Assembly (NCBI GenBank): GCA_000955785.1
Contig: JYOD01000047.1
Span: forward strand, 84,969 to 148,968
DNA: 64,000 bases
Source of the DNA: Burkholderiaceae bacterium 16
GTDB taxonomy: Bacteria; Pseudomonadota; Gammaproteobacteria; Burkholderiales; Burkholderiaceae
Direction: 5' to 3'
The position numbers were made by a program, and so were the translations under genes. Shown here piece by piece: positions 56,141 through 64,000 of the stretch (position 1 is the first letter of the stretch; each line of letters starts with the position of its first letter). The notes under the pieces were generated by a model, which was given only the letters and a program-made list of their open reading frames with translations, ran no database searches and was not told the DNA's origin.

Positions 56141-56851
56141 TCAGTAGTCCAGGCCCCAGTCGACCACCACGCGTCTGGCCGAAATATCGACCGAGCGCAG
56201 GAATGCGTCGACAAAGGGGATCAGGCGCTCGCCTGCCTTGCCGTCAGGCAAGGTATGCGCTACCTGCAGGATCTGGTGCGCGCCGTTGTCGATCAGGCCG
56301 GACACTTCGCCCAGCGACTCGCCCTGCTCATTGAACACGGCGCAGCCGATCAGATCGACCCAGTAAAATTCGTTTTCATCCGGCGCGGGGAAATCCTCGC
56401 GACGAATCCAGACACGGCGACCCTTGAGCGCTTCCGAGTGATTGCGGTCGGACACGCCGTTCGCCTGGGCCACCACGGTACCGCTATGCTCACGGGATTG
56501 CACGACCTTCACGCACAATGCCTCCGATGCCACGGCATCGGCCGCGCCCACCAGGCCTGTCGGCGGGGCTTTCAGCAGCCACCAGCGGCGCGCATGCAAC
56601 AGCGCGCTCGCATCGTCGGCATGCGGCTGGACCTTGATCCAGCCCCGAATGCCGTAAGCCGCACTGATGTAACCAACCTCGATCAGGTCGTCCGGCAGCT
56701 TATCGGTATATGCCAGCGCAGCCGGAAACCCAGCTACACCCCGCGGCTTGAGAGTCGCTTTTTCCTGCACACCGGCCTGGGGCCGGGCCGAGGGCTCGAG
56801 CGGCACATTGAGCGGCCGCCGCGCCGGGACGCCTTGCTTGCGTTCTGTCAC
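56141..56851 (-). CDS. rimM: 16S rRNA maturation factor RimM
   Basis: Assists 30S head assembly through S19. The RimM N domain starts at '[38 protein letters not shown]', and the PRC domain is '[37 protein letters not shown]'. The chosen ATG gives 236 residues with about 55 extra N-terminal residues compared with E. coli (182); either a real extension or a late alternative start. It follows rpsP by 40 bp. Confidence 0.93.
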   Translation of the reverse strand: MTERKQGVPARRPLNVPLEPSARPQAGVQEKATLKPRGVAGFPAALAYTDKLPDDLIEVGYISAAYGIRGWIKVQPHADDASALLHARRWWLLKAPPTGLVGAADAVASEALCVKVVQSREHSGTVVAQANGVSDRNHSEALKGRRVWIRREDFPAPDENEFYWVDLIGCAVFNEQGESLGEVSGLIDNGAHQILQVAHTLPDGKAGERLIPFVDAFLRSVDISARRVVVDWGLDY

Positions 56852-56891
56852 GTGTCGTTTGCCACGCGTCGCGAAACGCGCGTCACAACAA

Positions 56892-57146
56892 TCAGGCTAC
56901 GGCCTTGGCGGCGTTCTGCTTGACCAGACGGGCAACCGTCGGCGACAGCTGTGCGCCCACGCCTTGCCAGTAGGTCAGGCGGTCTTGCACCAGACGCAGG
57001 CCTTCTTCGCTTGCCGAAGCCAGGGGGTTGTAGAAGCCGATACGCTCGATGAAGCGGCCATCGCGACGATTGCGCGAGTCTGCCGCGACGATATTGAAGA
57101 AGGGGCGCTTCTTGCTGCCACCGCGAGCCAGACGGATTACGACCAT
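56892..57146 (-). CDS. rpsP: 30S ribosomal protein S16
   Basis: An 84-residue protein beginning '[41 protein letters not shown]' (in conserved blocks), so the start is certain; GAGGA lies 8 bp upstream. S16 stabilises the 30S body. It is the first gene of rpsP-rimM-trmD-rplS, behind the promoter at 57192-57220. Confidence 0.97.
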   Translation of the reverse strand: MVVIRLARGGSKKRPFFNIVAADSRNRRDGRFIERIGFYNPLASASEEGLRLVQDRLTYWQGVGAQLSPTVARLVKQNAAKAVA

Positions 57147-57191
57147 GGTTTGATTCCTCAGAAAACTTGATGTTCGAACACGAAACGCAAG

Positions 57192-57220
57192 AGTATAGAC
57201 CAAATCCCGAGCCCAAACAA
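57192..57220 (-). promoter_or_regulatory. Promoter of the rpsP-rimM-trmD-rplS operon
   Basis: On the minus strand TTGTTT (57220-57215), a 17-bp spacer and TATACT (57197-57192) fit a sigma-70 promoter about 45 bp before rpsP. Confidence 0.65.
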
Positions 57221-57290
57221 ACACTTAGAGCGATTGACTCGACACCTGGCTACAGGCATCGTGGCGAAAACCCCGACAGGAGATCTTGCC

Positions 57291-58412
57291 GTGCGTTCCT
57301 ACCTTCACATTCGCGCCCTGCTTGCAGCCGCTTTCGCCGCGGCTGCCTGGTTCGGTCCCAATGCAAGTGCGGGCACGGCCCTGCCGCTGGAGCAGATCCA
57401 GCTGCCGCCGGGGTTCCGCATCGACGTGCTGAGCCAGGATGTGCCGGAAGCACGGGGCATGACCATGTCGCCGGCCGGCACCCTCTTTATCGGTAGCCTT
57501 GGCCAAGGCAAGGTCTATGCAATCAGCAACGCGCTGGCGCCTAACCCGAGGGCAAGGACAATCGCCACCGGCCTGACCATGCCGGTAGGCGTGGCCTTCC
57601 GCGACGGCGCCCTTTATGCGTCCTCGGTCTCGCGCATCGTCCGGCTCGATGACATCGAAGCCCGGCTCGACACCCCGCCAAAACCGATCGTGGTGAGCGA
57701 TCGCTTCCCTTCCGAAACCCACCACGGCTGGAAGTTCATCGCCTTTGGTCCGGATGGCTATCTGTATATCCCGGTTGGCGCACCCTGCAATATCTGCAAG
57801 CCTGACGAAAACCGCTACGCCAATATCATGAAGATGAAGCCCGACGGCTCCGACCTGCAGGTAGTAGCCAGGGGCGTGCGCAATTCGGTGGGCTTTGACT
57901 GGCACCCGGTCACGCGCCAGCTGTGGTTCACGGACAATGGGCGCGATCAGCTGGGAGACGATGTGCCAGACGACGAACTCAACCGCCTGACCCGTTCCGG
58001 CCAGCATTTTGGCTATCCATACTGCCACGCCGGCAGCATCGCCGACCCGGAGTTCGGCAAGCAGCGCAACTGCTCGGAGTTCGAGCCGCCAGCAGCAAAA
58101 CTGGGCGCGCATGTCGCCTCGCTCGGGATGCGCTTCTACACCGGGTCACAGTTTCCCGCCGAATACCGGAACAGTATTTTCATCGCCGAGCACGGCAGCT
58201 GGAACCGTAGCACGAAGGTCGGATACCGCATTGTCCGGGTAGTGCTGAACGAGAGTGGCCAGGCAGTGCGCCAGGAAGTCTTCGCGCAAGGCTGGCTGCA
58301 AGACGGCAAAGCCTGGGGCAGGCCGGCCGATGTCCTGGTGGCTCCGGATGGTTCGTTGCTGATCAGCGACGACACGGCGGGCGCCATTTACCGTATCCGC
58401 TACGCGCCGTGA
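57291..58412 (+). CDS. Secreted PQQ-dependent sugar dehydrogenase-like beta-propeller (sorbosone dehydrogenase family)
   Basis: A 373-residue precursor with a signal peptide ('LLAAAFAAAAWFGPNASAG'), then a six-bladed propeller: 'LPPGFRIDVLSQDVPEARGMTMSPAGTLFIGS', 'RNSVGFDWHPVTRQLWFTDNGRDQLGDDVPDDELNRL' and 'IFIAEHGSWNRSTKVGYRI'. The family is named for L-sorbosone and PQQ glucose dehydrogenases; conserved Arg/Asp/His at the pore support PQQ and Ca binding, but the substrate is unknown. GTG at 57291 was chosen (AGGAG 8 bp upstream); GTG at 57261 is an alternative. It is divergent from rpsP. Confidence 0.85.
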   Translation: MRSYLHIRALLAAAFAAAAWFGPNASAGTALPLEQIQLPPGFRIDVLSQDVPEARGMTMSPAGTLFIGSLGQGKVYAISNALAPNPRARTIATGLTMPVGVAFRDGALYASSVSRIVRLDDIEARLDTPPKPIVVSDRFPSETHHGWKFIAFGPDGYLYIPVGAPCNICKPDENRYANIMKMKPDGSDLQVVARGVRNSVGFDWHPVTRQLWFTDNGRDQLGDDVPDDELNRLTRSGQHFGYPYCHAGSIADPEFGKQRNCSEFEPPAAKLGAHVASLGMRFYTGSQFPAEYRNSIFIAEHGSWNRSTKVGYRIVRVVLNESGQAVRQEVFAQGWLQDGKAWGRPADVLVAPDGSLLISDDTAGAIYRIRYAP

Positions 58413-58588
58413 GGCGTTGGAACGCCACTCCCCGCGCAGCCCGCAGGCAAGCTGCAAAACGTACCGGATGGGGGCGAAACAATCCGTTACACCAGTAACG
58501 GCTTTTGCATATGCGTCCCGAAGGCCCGTGCGTACCATGAACCCATATCTCGAACAACTCACCGCGCGACAGGATACTGGGATTCCGC

Positions 58589-58987
58589 ATGCTCCCCCGC
58601 ACCTTCCTGCGCGACTCGGTGGCTGGCATCCTGTTGGCCGTTTCAGTGCTCGGCCTCAACGCTGTCAGCCATGCGCAGGTCGCGTTTTGGCAACACAGCC
58701 GGCCCGAAGGCCGGACTGCGGGCAATGGTAACGCTCGCGGCCAGGGCGGCTGGGAGATGGCTAGCGTACGCGCCGAACGGCAAGACCATGTGCGTGCCCA
58801 GATCGAAAGAATGGAAGCCCGTGCCCGCGCTGATAACCGCCTTAACGGTCGCCCCTTGCCCCCCCAGGAGCGCGATGATGAGCGCGGCCGCCCACCCGAT
58901 CGCAACGCGCAAGGCGACAACGCGCGCGGCGAGCAGCGCGGTCCCGGCCCCGGCTGGCAGGCGCGGGGACGCGACGGCGGCCGTTAG
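58589..58987 (+). CDS. Hypothetical secreted Arg/Gly-rich protein
   Basis: A 132-residue predicted precursor with a clear signal peptide ('SVAGILLAVSVLGLNAVSHAQ', cleavage near 29), then a highly charged low-complexity region rich in Arg, Glu, Gly and Pro ('VRAERQDHVRAQIERMEARARADNRLNG'). No family is recognised. No strong ribosome-binding site is seen; the signal peptide is the main support for a real gene. Confidence 0.55.
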   Translation: MLPRTFLRDSVAGILLAVSVLGLNAVSHAQVAFWQHSRPEGRTAGNGNARGQGGWEMASVRAERQDHVRAQIERMEARARADNRLNGRPLPPQERDDERGRPPDRNAQGDNARGEQRGPGPGWQARGRDGGR

Positions 58988-59254
58988 GTCCGCCTGACAC
59001 CGGCATTTCCCTCCCCCGCTTGTTTGCCCTCCAAACGGCGGGGTCCGCCTCCCTTTCCCGTACCCCCTTCCGCCCCGATGTGCCGCGCACGGAACTACCG
59101 TGCGCCCTCGCCGTCCGACCCGCATCGCTCCCGGCCTTCCCGCGCCGGCGCCTGAGGCCAGCGTACAATGAGCGCCGACGCCAGCTTGACTGGCATTGCC
59201 CTGATCTTGCGCCGGCCGCCCCCCCTGGCCCGCCATCAACCTAGTTGCCGCCTC

Positions 59255-59743
59255 ATGCCTGCCGCTACCCAAGTTCCAGCCGCCACCGCACTCGTCAAGC
59301 CGCTTCCGGGCAAGTCCAAGCTGCTCACGGTCGCGCTTGCCTTCCTGTTCGGCAGCTTGGGCTTGCATCGCTTCTACCTGGGTGGTTTGCGCGACAAGTT
59401 TGCGTGGGCTCACCTGCTGGCGGCCCTGGCCGGGGTCATCGGCGTCATTTCGATACAGACTGGCGCCGGCACGCCGGCCCTGAACTGGACCTTTGCCATC
59501 GCCGGTGGCACATCGGTGATCAGCGCCTTCCTGGCGGCCATCGTGTACGGCCTGCGCCCGGACGATAAATGGGATGCTCGCTTCAATTCCCATGGCAAGC
59601 CGACCCGGTCTGGCTGGCCGGTCGTGATCCTGGTCATCCTGTCGCTGCTGATCGGTACCGGCCTGCTGATGGCGGGCCTGGCCATCAGTTTCCAGACCTT
59701 CTTCGAATCCCAGGTCGAAGCCGCTCGCGCCCTTTCGCAGTAA
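59255..59743 (+). CDS. TM2-domain membrane protein
   Basis: A 162-residue protein with the TM2 motif 'KSKLLTVALAFLFGSLGLHRFYLGG' (about 22-46), then hydrophobic segments near 55-105 and 'GWPVVILVILSLLIGTGLLMAGLAI'. TM2 proteins are conserved in bacteria and animals; their bacterial function is unknown. The start MPAATQ was preferred to the longer frame beginning 87 bp upstream. The preceding gap (58988-59254) shows no clear promoter or gene. The LysR gene follows 33 bp later. Confidence 0.85.
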   Translation: MPAATQVPAATALVKPLPGKSKLLTVALAFLFGSLGLHRFYLGGLRDKFAWAHLLAALAGVIGVISIQTGAGTPALNWTFAIAGGTSVISAFLAAIVYGLRPDDKWDARFNSHGKPTRSGWPVVILVILSLLIGTGLLMAGLAISFQTFFESQVEAARALSQ

Positions 59744-59776
59744 TTAGCAGCTCCAAGGCCCAGCGGCCCAGGCGCC

Positions 59777-60697
59777 ATGCACTTCGACCTGCTCGATATC
59801 GCGGTGTTCGTGCGCGCGGCGGCGCTGGGCAGCCTGTCGGCGGCAGCGCGCGATCTCGGGCTGTCCACGTCATCGGCCAGCAACCGCCTGGCGCTACTCG
59901 AACAGAAGCTCGGCACGCGGCTGCTGCACCGGACCACGCGGCGCATTTCGCTGACCGGAGACGGCCAGCGCTTTCTTGAGCATGCCGGGCAATTGCTCGA
60001 CACGGCCGACCAGGCCGCGCAGTCGGTAGGCCGGGGGGCGGAAGCACCACACGGAATACTGCGCGTCACGGTGCCCGCATCCTTCGGCCGCCAGCACGTC
60101 TCTCCGGCCATCCCTGCCTTCCTTGCCGCCTACCCCGGCCTGACGCTGGACCTGCGGCTGACGGATCAGGTGATCGGCCTGGTGGAGGCCGGGGTGGACG
60201 TGGCGCTGCGCATGGGCGCCCTGCCCGACTCATCGCTGGTGGCCCGCCCGCTGGCCCCGAGCCATCGCGCCATTTGCGCCTCGCCCGCCTACCTTGCCGC
60301 CCATGGCACGCCACGGCACCCGGAGGACCTGCGCAACCACAATTGCATCGTGCTTGGCGACCAGGCCTCCTGGCAGTTCGACACGGCGCTGGGCAAGACG
60401 GTGATCGCCGTCAGCGGCAATCTCCGCACGGACAACGGCGAGGTCATCCGGGATGCGATCCTGGCTGGCATGGGGCTCGCGCTCAAATCCACCTGGGATG
60501 TCGGCCCCTACCTGCGTAGTGGCGCGCTAGTCAACGTGCTGCCCGATTATCCGGTACTGCCGTCGGTTTCGATCTGGGCGGTCTACCCGAGCCGCCGGCA
60601 AGTGCCGGCAAAAACCCGCGCCTTTACCGATTTCTTTGCGGCGCGCTTCGGCTCCCCGCCCTACTGGGATCGCCCCGAGGCAGCACCGCCTGCCTGA
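59777..60697 (+). CDS. LysR-family transcriptional regulator
   Basis: A 306-residue LTTR. The N-terminal HTH reads 'LLDIAVFVRAAALGSLSAAARDLGLSTSSASNRLALLEQKLGTRLLHRTTRRISLTGDG' in blocks (residues 3-62), and the periplasmic-binding-like effector domain follows ('LDLRLTDQVIGLVEAGVDVALRMGALPDSSLVARPL'). This type resembles the CrgA/YafC group. There is no divergent gene at its start, so the target is unclear. Confidence 0.92.
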   Translation: MHFDLLDIAVFVRAAALGSLSAAARDLGLSTSSASNRLALLEQKLGTRLLHRTTRRISLTGDGQRFLEHAGQLLDTADQAAQSVGRGAEAPHGILRVTVPASFGRQHVSPAIPAFLAAYPGLTLDLRLTDQVIGLVEAGVDVALRMGALPDSSLVARPLAPSHRAICASPAYLAAHGTPRHPEDLRNHNCIVLGDQASWQFDTALGKTVIAVSGNLRTDNGEVIRDAILAGMGLALKSTWDVGPYLRSGALVNVLPDYPVLPSVSIWAVYPSRRQVPAKTRAFTDFFAARFGSPPYWDRPEAAPPA

Positions 60698-60915
60698 CTG
60701 GCCTGGCTCCCGCACGGCAAAAACACACCTTGGCTGTTTTTGCGAAGTGCTGCAGCAGGAATACCCATTGCCGAACCGCCGTCCCGCACAGACCCCGTCG
60801 TGCGCGATTCGCCAAATCTTCTGCTTCCAGGGACTTCCACCCTTTACTCCTTGCCGGTCAGCCGTAGAGCACTGTATATTTATACAGCATCAACCGTAGC
60901 CGCAGGACTGCCAAC
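60698..60915 (+). other. Gap before the radical SAM gene
   Basis: Holds no gene I can support. The right end carries the promoter and LexA-type operator described at 60851-60887. Confidence 0.6.
60851..60887 (+). promoter_or_regulatory. Sigma-70 promoter with LexA (SOS) box before the radical SAM gene
   Basis: The palindrome CTGTATATTTATACAG (60872-60887) matches the E. coli-type LexA consensus CTGT-N8-ACAG, with AT-rich core. A promoter with TTGCCG (60851-60856), an 18-bp spacer and TATATT (60875-60880) is overlapped by it, so LexA binding would block RNA polymerase. The start codon is 29 bp after the box. Confidence 0.8.
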
Positions 60916-61998
60916 GTGACGACCCGACCCCCCTCCTCCAGCCCGCTCAAAGGCCGGGCGGCGCGCTCGAACAACGTCAGCCGTTTCGATGCATGGACCC
61001 GCGAACGGGCCGACGATGAGTCACGAGCCCTCGATGAGCCAGAGATACCCCAGATCCAGACCATTGTTTTCACGGAGAAGGCGAAACGCATCGTCTCGCG
61101 CAACCAGTCACCGGACCTGCCCTTTGATGCTTCCATCAATCCCTACCGAGGATGCGAGCACGGTTGCATCTACTGTTATGCCAGACCCAGCCATGCCTAT
61201 CTGGGACTTTCGCCGGGCCTCGACTTCGAAACCCGCCTGTACGCGAAGGAGAACGCGGCCGAGCTGCTCCAGGCCGAACTAGGCAGCCGCAGTTACACGC
61301 CATCGGTCATCGCGCTTGGCGCCAATACCGACCCTTACCAGCCCATCGAGCGCAAACTCCGCATCACACGGGGCATACTGGAAGTGCTGGAACGGTTCAA
61401 CCATCCGGTGGCCATCACGACCAAGTCGGGGGTTGTCACGCGCGACATCGACATCCTCCAGCGCATGGCGGCCAGGAACCTGGTCCGGGTCCATATGTCG
61501 GTCACATCGCTCAACAATGAGATAGCCCGCACGCTGGAACCGAGGGCGAGCGCGCCGGCGCGTCGCATCGCAGCCATCGCGTCGCTGAGTGAGGCCGGGA
61601 TTCCCGTGGGAGTGATGGTGGCGCCCGTCATTCCAAGCCTGACCGACCCGGAAATGGAGTCCATCCTGGAAGCGGGCGCCAACGCTGGCGCGACGACAGC
61701 CGCCTATATCCTGCTGCGGCTTCCGCGCGAGGTAGCGGATCTGTTTTCCGAGTGGCTGGCCACCTACCATCCGCTGCGCGCCCGGCATGTCCAGAGCCTG
61801 ATCGCGCAGATGCGGGGCGGCCAGGCCTACGACTCCAGCTTCGCCACGCGCATGACAGGTACCGGCATTTTTGCCGAACTGCTGCGCAAGCGTTTCAAGC
61901 TGGCCTGCCAGCGCCATGGGCTAAACGCCGAACGCCATCCCCTGACTACCGAACATTTCTCAAGGGCCGGCGCAACGCCACAGATGTCTTTGTTCTAG
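60916..61998 (+). CDS. PA0069-family radical SAM protein (SPL-like)
   Basis: A 360-residue radical SAM protein with the cluster motif 'NPYRGCEHGCIYCYARPSHAY' (CxxxCxxC, near residue 80) and 'VIALGANTDPYQPIERKLRITRGILEVLERFNHPVAITTKSG', the Elp3/SPL-type barrel. The family (PA0069/Rv2578c-like) is often compared with spore photoproduct lyase; its substrate is not known. The start is GTG at 60916 with GCAGGA upstream. The LexA-type box in front implies induction by DNA damage. It is not cotranscribed with the flanking genes. Confidence 0.88.
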   Translation: MTTRPPSSSPLKGRAARSNNVSRFDAWTRERADDESRALDEPEIPQIQTIVFTEKAKRIVSRNQSPDLPFDASINPYRGCEHGCIYCYARPSHAYLGLSPGLDFETRLYAKENAAELLQAELGSRSYTPSVIALGANTDPYQPIERKLRITRGILEVLERFNHPVAITTKSGVVTRDIDILQRMAARNLVRVHMSVTSLNNEIARTLEPRASAPARRIAAIASLSEAGIPVGVMVAPVIPSLTDPEMESILEAGANAGATTAAYILLRLPREVADLFSEWLATYHPLRARHVQSLIAQMRGGQAYDSSFATRMTGTGIFAELLRKRFKLACQRHGLNAERHPLTTEHFSRAGATPQMSLF

Positions 61999-62016
61999 AC
62001 AGATGCCGGCAGGGTC

Positions 62017-62520
62017 TCAGGTGTGCGGCGCCTTCTCGTCGACCGAGATCGCCAGCGTCTCCTTGATTTCCTCCATCACCACGTAGCTCTTGGACTGCGC
62101 GGCACCGGGCAACTGCAGCAGGATGTCGCCCAGTAGCCGGCGATACTCGCCGATCTCGCGGATGCGGGCCTTGATCAGATAGTCGAAATCGCCTGATACA
62201 AGGTGACACTCCAGCACCTCGGGAATACGCGACACCTCGCGGCGGAACTGCTCGAACATATTGCCCGACTTGTTGCCAAGCGAAATCTCCACGAACACCA
62301 GCAGGCCACTGCCAAGCAGCACGGGATTCAGGCGGGCGTAGTAGCCCATGATGACGCCGTCGCGCTCCATGCGCTTGACCCGCTCGATGCACGGCGTGAT
62401 GGTCAGGCCAACCGCTTCCGCCAGCTCTTTCATCGACATGCGGCCGTCCGCCTGGAGCAAGACCAGGATCTTGCGGTCCAGCCGGTCCAGGCTGCGCACG
62501 GGCTGGCGGTTTGTTCTCAT
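62017..62520 (-). CDS. Lrp/AsnC-family transcriptional regulator
   Basis: A 167-residue regulator with an N-terminal HTH ('[47 protein letters not shown]') and a C-terminal RAM ligand domain ('[49 protein letters not shown]'). It is divergent from dadA, the arrangement seen for DadR/BkdR-type regulators that activate D-amino-acid dehydrogenase genes in response to alanine. That role is inferred. Confidence 0.92.
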   Translation of the reverse strand: MRTNRQPVRSLDRLDRKILVLLQADGRMSMKELAEAVGLTITPCIERVKRMERDGVIMGYYARLNPVLLGSGLLVFVEISLGNKSGNMFEQFRREVSRIPEVLECHLVSGDFDYLIKARIREIGEYRRLLGDILLQLPGAAQSKSYVVMEEIKETLAISVDEKAPHT

Positions 62521-62575
62521 TAGTTCTTCCTGTTTCCGTGAAAATTACGACAACTATGACTGCACATATTTCAAT

Positions 62576-62597
62576 AGTATAGAGATAAATACTCTAT
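62576..62597. promoter_or_regulatory. Overlapping inverted repeats in the Lrp-dadA gap
   Basis: AGTAT-N8-ATACT (62576-62593) and ATAGAG-N7-CTCTAT (62579-62597) overlap in the AT-rich part of the 109-bp divergent gap. Lrp-type proteins bind AT-rich repeats of this kind; binding is inferred. Confidence 0.4.
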
Positions 62598-62629
62598 CCA
62601 CACTATTTCTTGGTTGTGAGCCCCCGACT

Positions 62630-63934
62630 ATGCGCGTTCTCGTTCTTGGCAGTGGCGTAATTGGCGTGACCAGCGCCTGGTACCTGGCCCGTGCCGGCCA
62701 TGATGTCACCGTGATCGACCGCGAGGCGGCGCCTGCGCTTGGCACCAGTTTTGCCAATGCAGGCCAGATCTCGCCGGGTTACGCGTCGCCATGGGCAGCG
62801 CCTGGCGTACCGCTCAAAGCCATCAAATGGATGTTCCAGGAACACGCGCCGCTCACCATTCGCCCGGACGGCTCGCTGTTCCAGCTGCAGTGGATGTGGC
62901 AAATGCTGATGAACTGTACCGCCGACCGCTATGCCGTCAACAAGGAACGCATGGTGCGGCTGGCCGAGTACAGCCGAGACTGCATCCGCACCCTGCGAGC
63001 CGATACCGGCATCGCCTACGAAGGCCGCCAGCAAGGCACCCTGCAGATCTTCCGCACCGACGAGCAGCTCGACGGCGCGGCCAAGGACATTGCGGTGCTG
63101 GAGCAAGCCGGCGTGCCCTACCAGTTGCTATCGCGCGAAGAACTCGCCGCCAGCGAGCCAGCCCTGGCCGCCGTCAGCCACAAGCTGAGCGGCGGCCTGC
63201 GGCTACCCAACGATGAAACCGGCGACTGCCAGCTGTTCACCCAGAAACTGGCGGCGATGGCCGAACGGCTGGGCGTACAGTTCCAATACAACCGCTCCAT
63301 CGACGGCCTGCTGACCCGGGGCGATGCCGTCACCGGCGCCATGATCGGCGGCGAGCCCGTCACGGCGGACTTGGTGGTGGTGGCCCTGGGCAGCTGGTCG
63401 ACGCAGTTCGTGAAGAACTTCCTGCCGGGCCTGTCGAACCTGCCGGTCTATCCGCTCAAGGGCTTCTCCCTGACGGTGCCGATGACCGATGCGGACCGCA
63501 GCCCCGTCTCCACGGTGCTCGACGAAACCTACAAGGTTGCGATCACGCGCTTCGACGATCGCATTCGCGTCGGCGGCATGGCCCAGATCGTCGGCTACGA
63601 CCGCACGCTCGACCCGGCCAAGCGCCGCACCCTGGAGCATGTGGTGACCGACCTATTCCCCGGCGCCGGCGACGTCAGCCGCGCCAGCTTCTGGACCGGT
63701 TTGCGCCCGATGACGCCGGACGGCACGCCCATCGTCGGCCCCACGCCGCTCAAGGGTCTCTGGCTCAATACCGGCCATGGCACGCTGGGCTGGACCATGG
63801 CTTGCGGTTCGGGCAAGTTGTTGTCGGACCTGGTGTCCGGCACTTCGCCGGCGATCCGCGCCGACGACCTCTCGGTCGCGCGTTATCTCAAGCGCCCGGG
63901 TACTCGCGCCGCGCACCGTCCTGCGGTGGCCTGA
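62630..63934 (+). CDS. dadA: D-amino acid dehydrogenase small subunit
   Basis: An FAD membrane-associated enzyme that oxidises D-alanine and other D-amino acids to keto acids, passing electrons to the respiratory chain. The 434-residue protein begins '[32 protein letters not shown]' (FAD dinucleotide fold) and has '[29 protein letters not shown]', '[11 protein letters not shown]' and '[44 protein letters not shown]'. The start is set by family. It is divergent from an Lrp regulator and ends at a strong terminator. Confidence 0.96.
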   Translation: MRVLVLGSGVIGVTSAWYLARAGHDVTVIDREAAPALGTSFANAGQISPGYASPWAAPGVPLKAIKWMFQEHAPLTIRPDGSLFQLQWMWQMLMNCTADRYAVNKERMVRLAEYSRDCIRTLRADTGIAYEGRQQGTLQIFRTDEQLDGAAKDIAVLEQAGVPYQLLSREELAASEPALAAVSHKLSGGLRLPNDETGDCQLFTQKLAAMAERLGVQFQYNRSIDGLLTRGDAVTGAMIGGEPVTADLVVVALGSWSTQFVKNFLPGLSNLPVYPLKGFSLTVPMTDADRSPVSTVLDETYKVAITRFDDRIRVGGMAQIVGYDRTLDPAKRRTLEHVVTDLFPGAGDVSRASFWTGLRPMTPDGTPIVGPTPLKGLWLNTGHGTLGWTMACGSGKLLSDLVSGTSPAIRADDLSVARYLKRPGTRAAHRPAVA

Positions 63935-63947
63935 TCCGCCAGAACTG

Positions 63948-63980
63948 AAAAGGGCGGCCCCGCGGGGCCGCCCTTTTTTT
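63948..63980 (+). terminator. Terminator after dadA
   Basis: Self-complementary AAAAGGGCGGCCCC and GGGGCCGCCCTTTT, separated by two bases (so the innermost pairs stay open), are followed by a run of T. The A-rich left flank could also serve leftward transcripts. Confidence 0.9.
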
Positions 63981-64000
63981 GCCTGCTACCGTGCGATCTC

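Overview
The window is a high-GC chromosomal segment (about two thirds G+C). Nearly every housekeeping gene and gene order points to a betaproteobacterium of the Burkholderiaceae, most likely Cupriavidus or Ralstonia. This rests on protein sequence and on conserved blocks recalled from that family (greB/spoT/rpoZ/gmk/yicC; kinase-PP2C-rph-rdgB-hemW; nadD-rsfS-rlmH-maf-rng; rpsP-rimM-trmD-rplS). No database search was run. The window holds no insertion sequence, phage, integrase, CRISPR array or rRNA. One tRNA gene, tRNA-Ser(UGA), is present.

Layout. 1-4778: end of greB, then a leftward block spoT-rpoZ-gmk-yicC (stringent response and nucleotide metabolism). 4957-9910: rightward Ser/Thr kinase, PP2C phosphatase, rph, rdgB and hemW, closed by a strong terminator. 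9944-11249: SlyB-like lipoprotein, tRNA-Ser and a small HEXXH protein. 11396-16739: D-glucarate catabolism, with a Bug-type binding protein and gudD leftward, and a FadR-type regulator and 2-oxoglutarate semialdehyde dehydrogenase rightward. 16763-20289: leftward four-gene ABC importer of the glycine betaine/choline (OpuC/Yeh) family. 20972-27234: pirin, then a rightward BMP-type nucleoside/purine-like ABC importer. 27448-32517: DUF1232 protein, quinone oxidoreductase, methylglyoxal synthase, an atypical SDR with a DMT exporter, and an orphan Bug protein.

32630-43557: mostly core genes (upp, DUF3149 peptide, HerA-like ATPase, yebC, purD, hemF, nadD, rsfS, rlmH, maf, rng) plus a lipoprotein. 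43639-49309: AhpD-like protein and an LPS/lipid A group (msbA, O-antigen ligase, two glycosyltransferases). 49404-57146: dnaE, trhO, a CoA Nudix hydrolase, then rplS-trmD-rimM-rpsP. 57291-63980: secreted sugar-dehydrogenase-like protein, small secreted and TM2 proteins, a LysR regulator, a radical SAM protein behind a near-consensus LexA box, and an Lrp regulator divergent from dadA.

No clearly new multi-gene system was found. The best leads are the SOS-type operator in front of the radical SAM gene, a shared operator motif in the two glucarate promoters, a 15-bp perfect hairpin in the hemF leader, an SDR that lacks the catalytic Tyr and Lys, a histone-H1-like tail on RsfS, and a small unannotated HEXXH protein. 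Many long antisense ORFs (for example across dnaE and spoT) are high-GC shadows and were left out.
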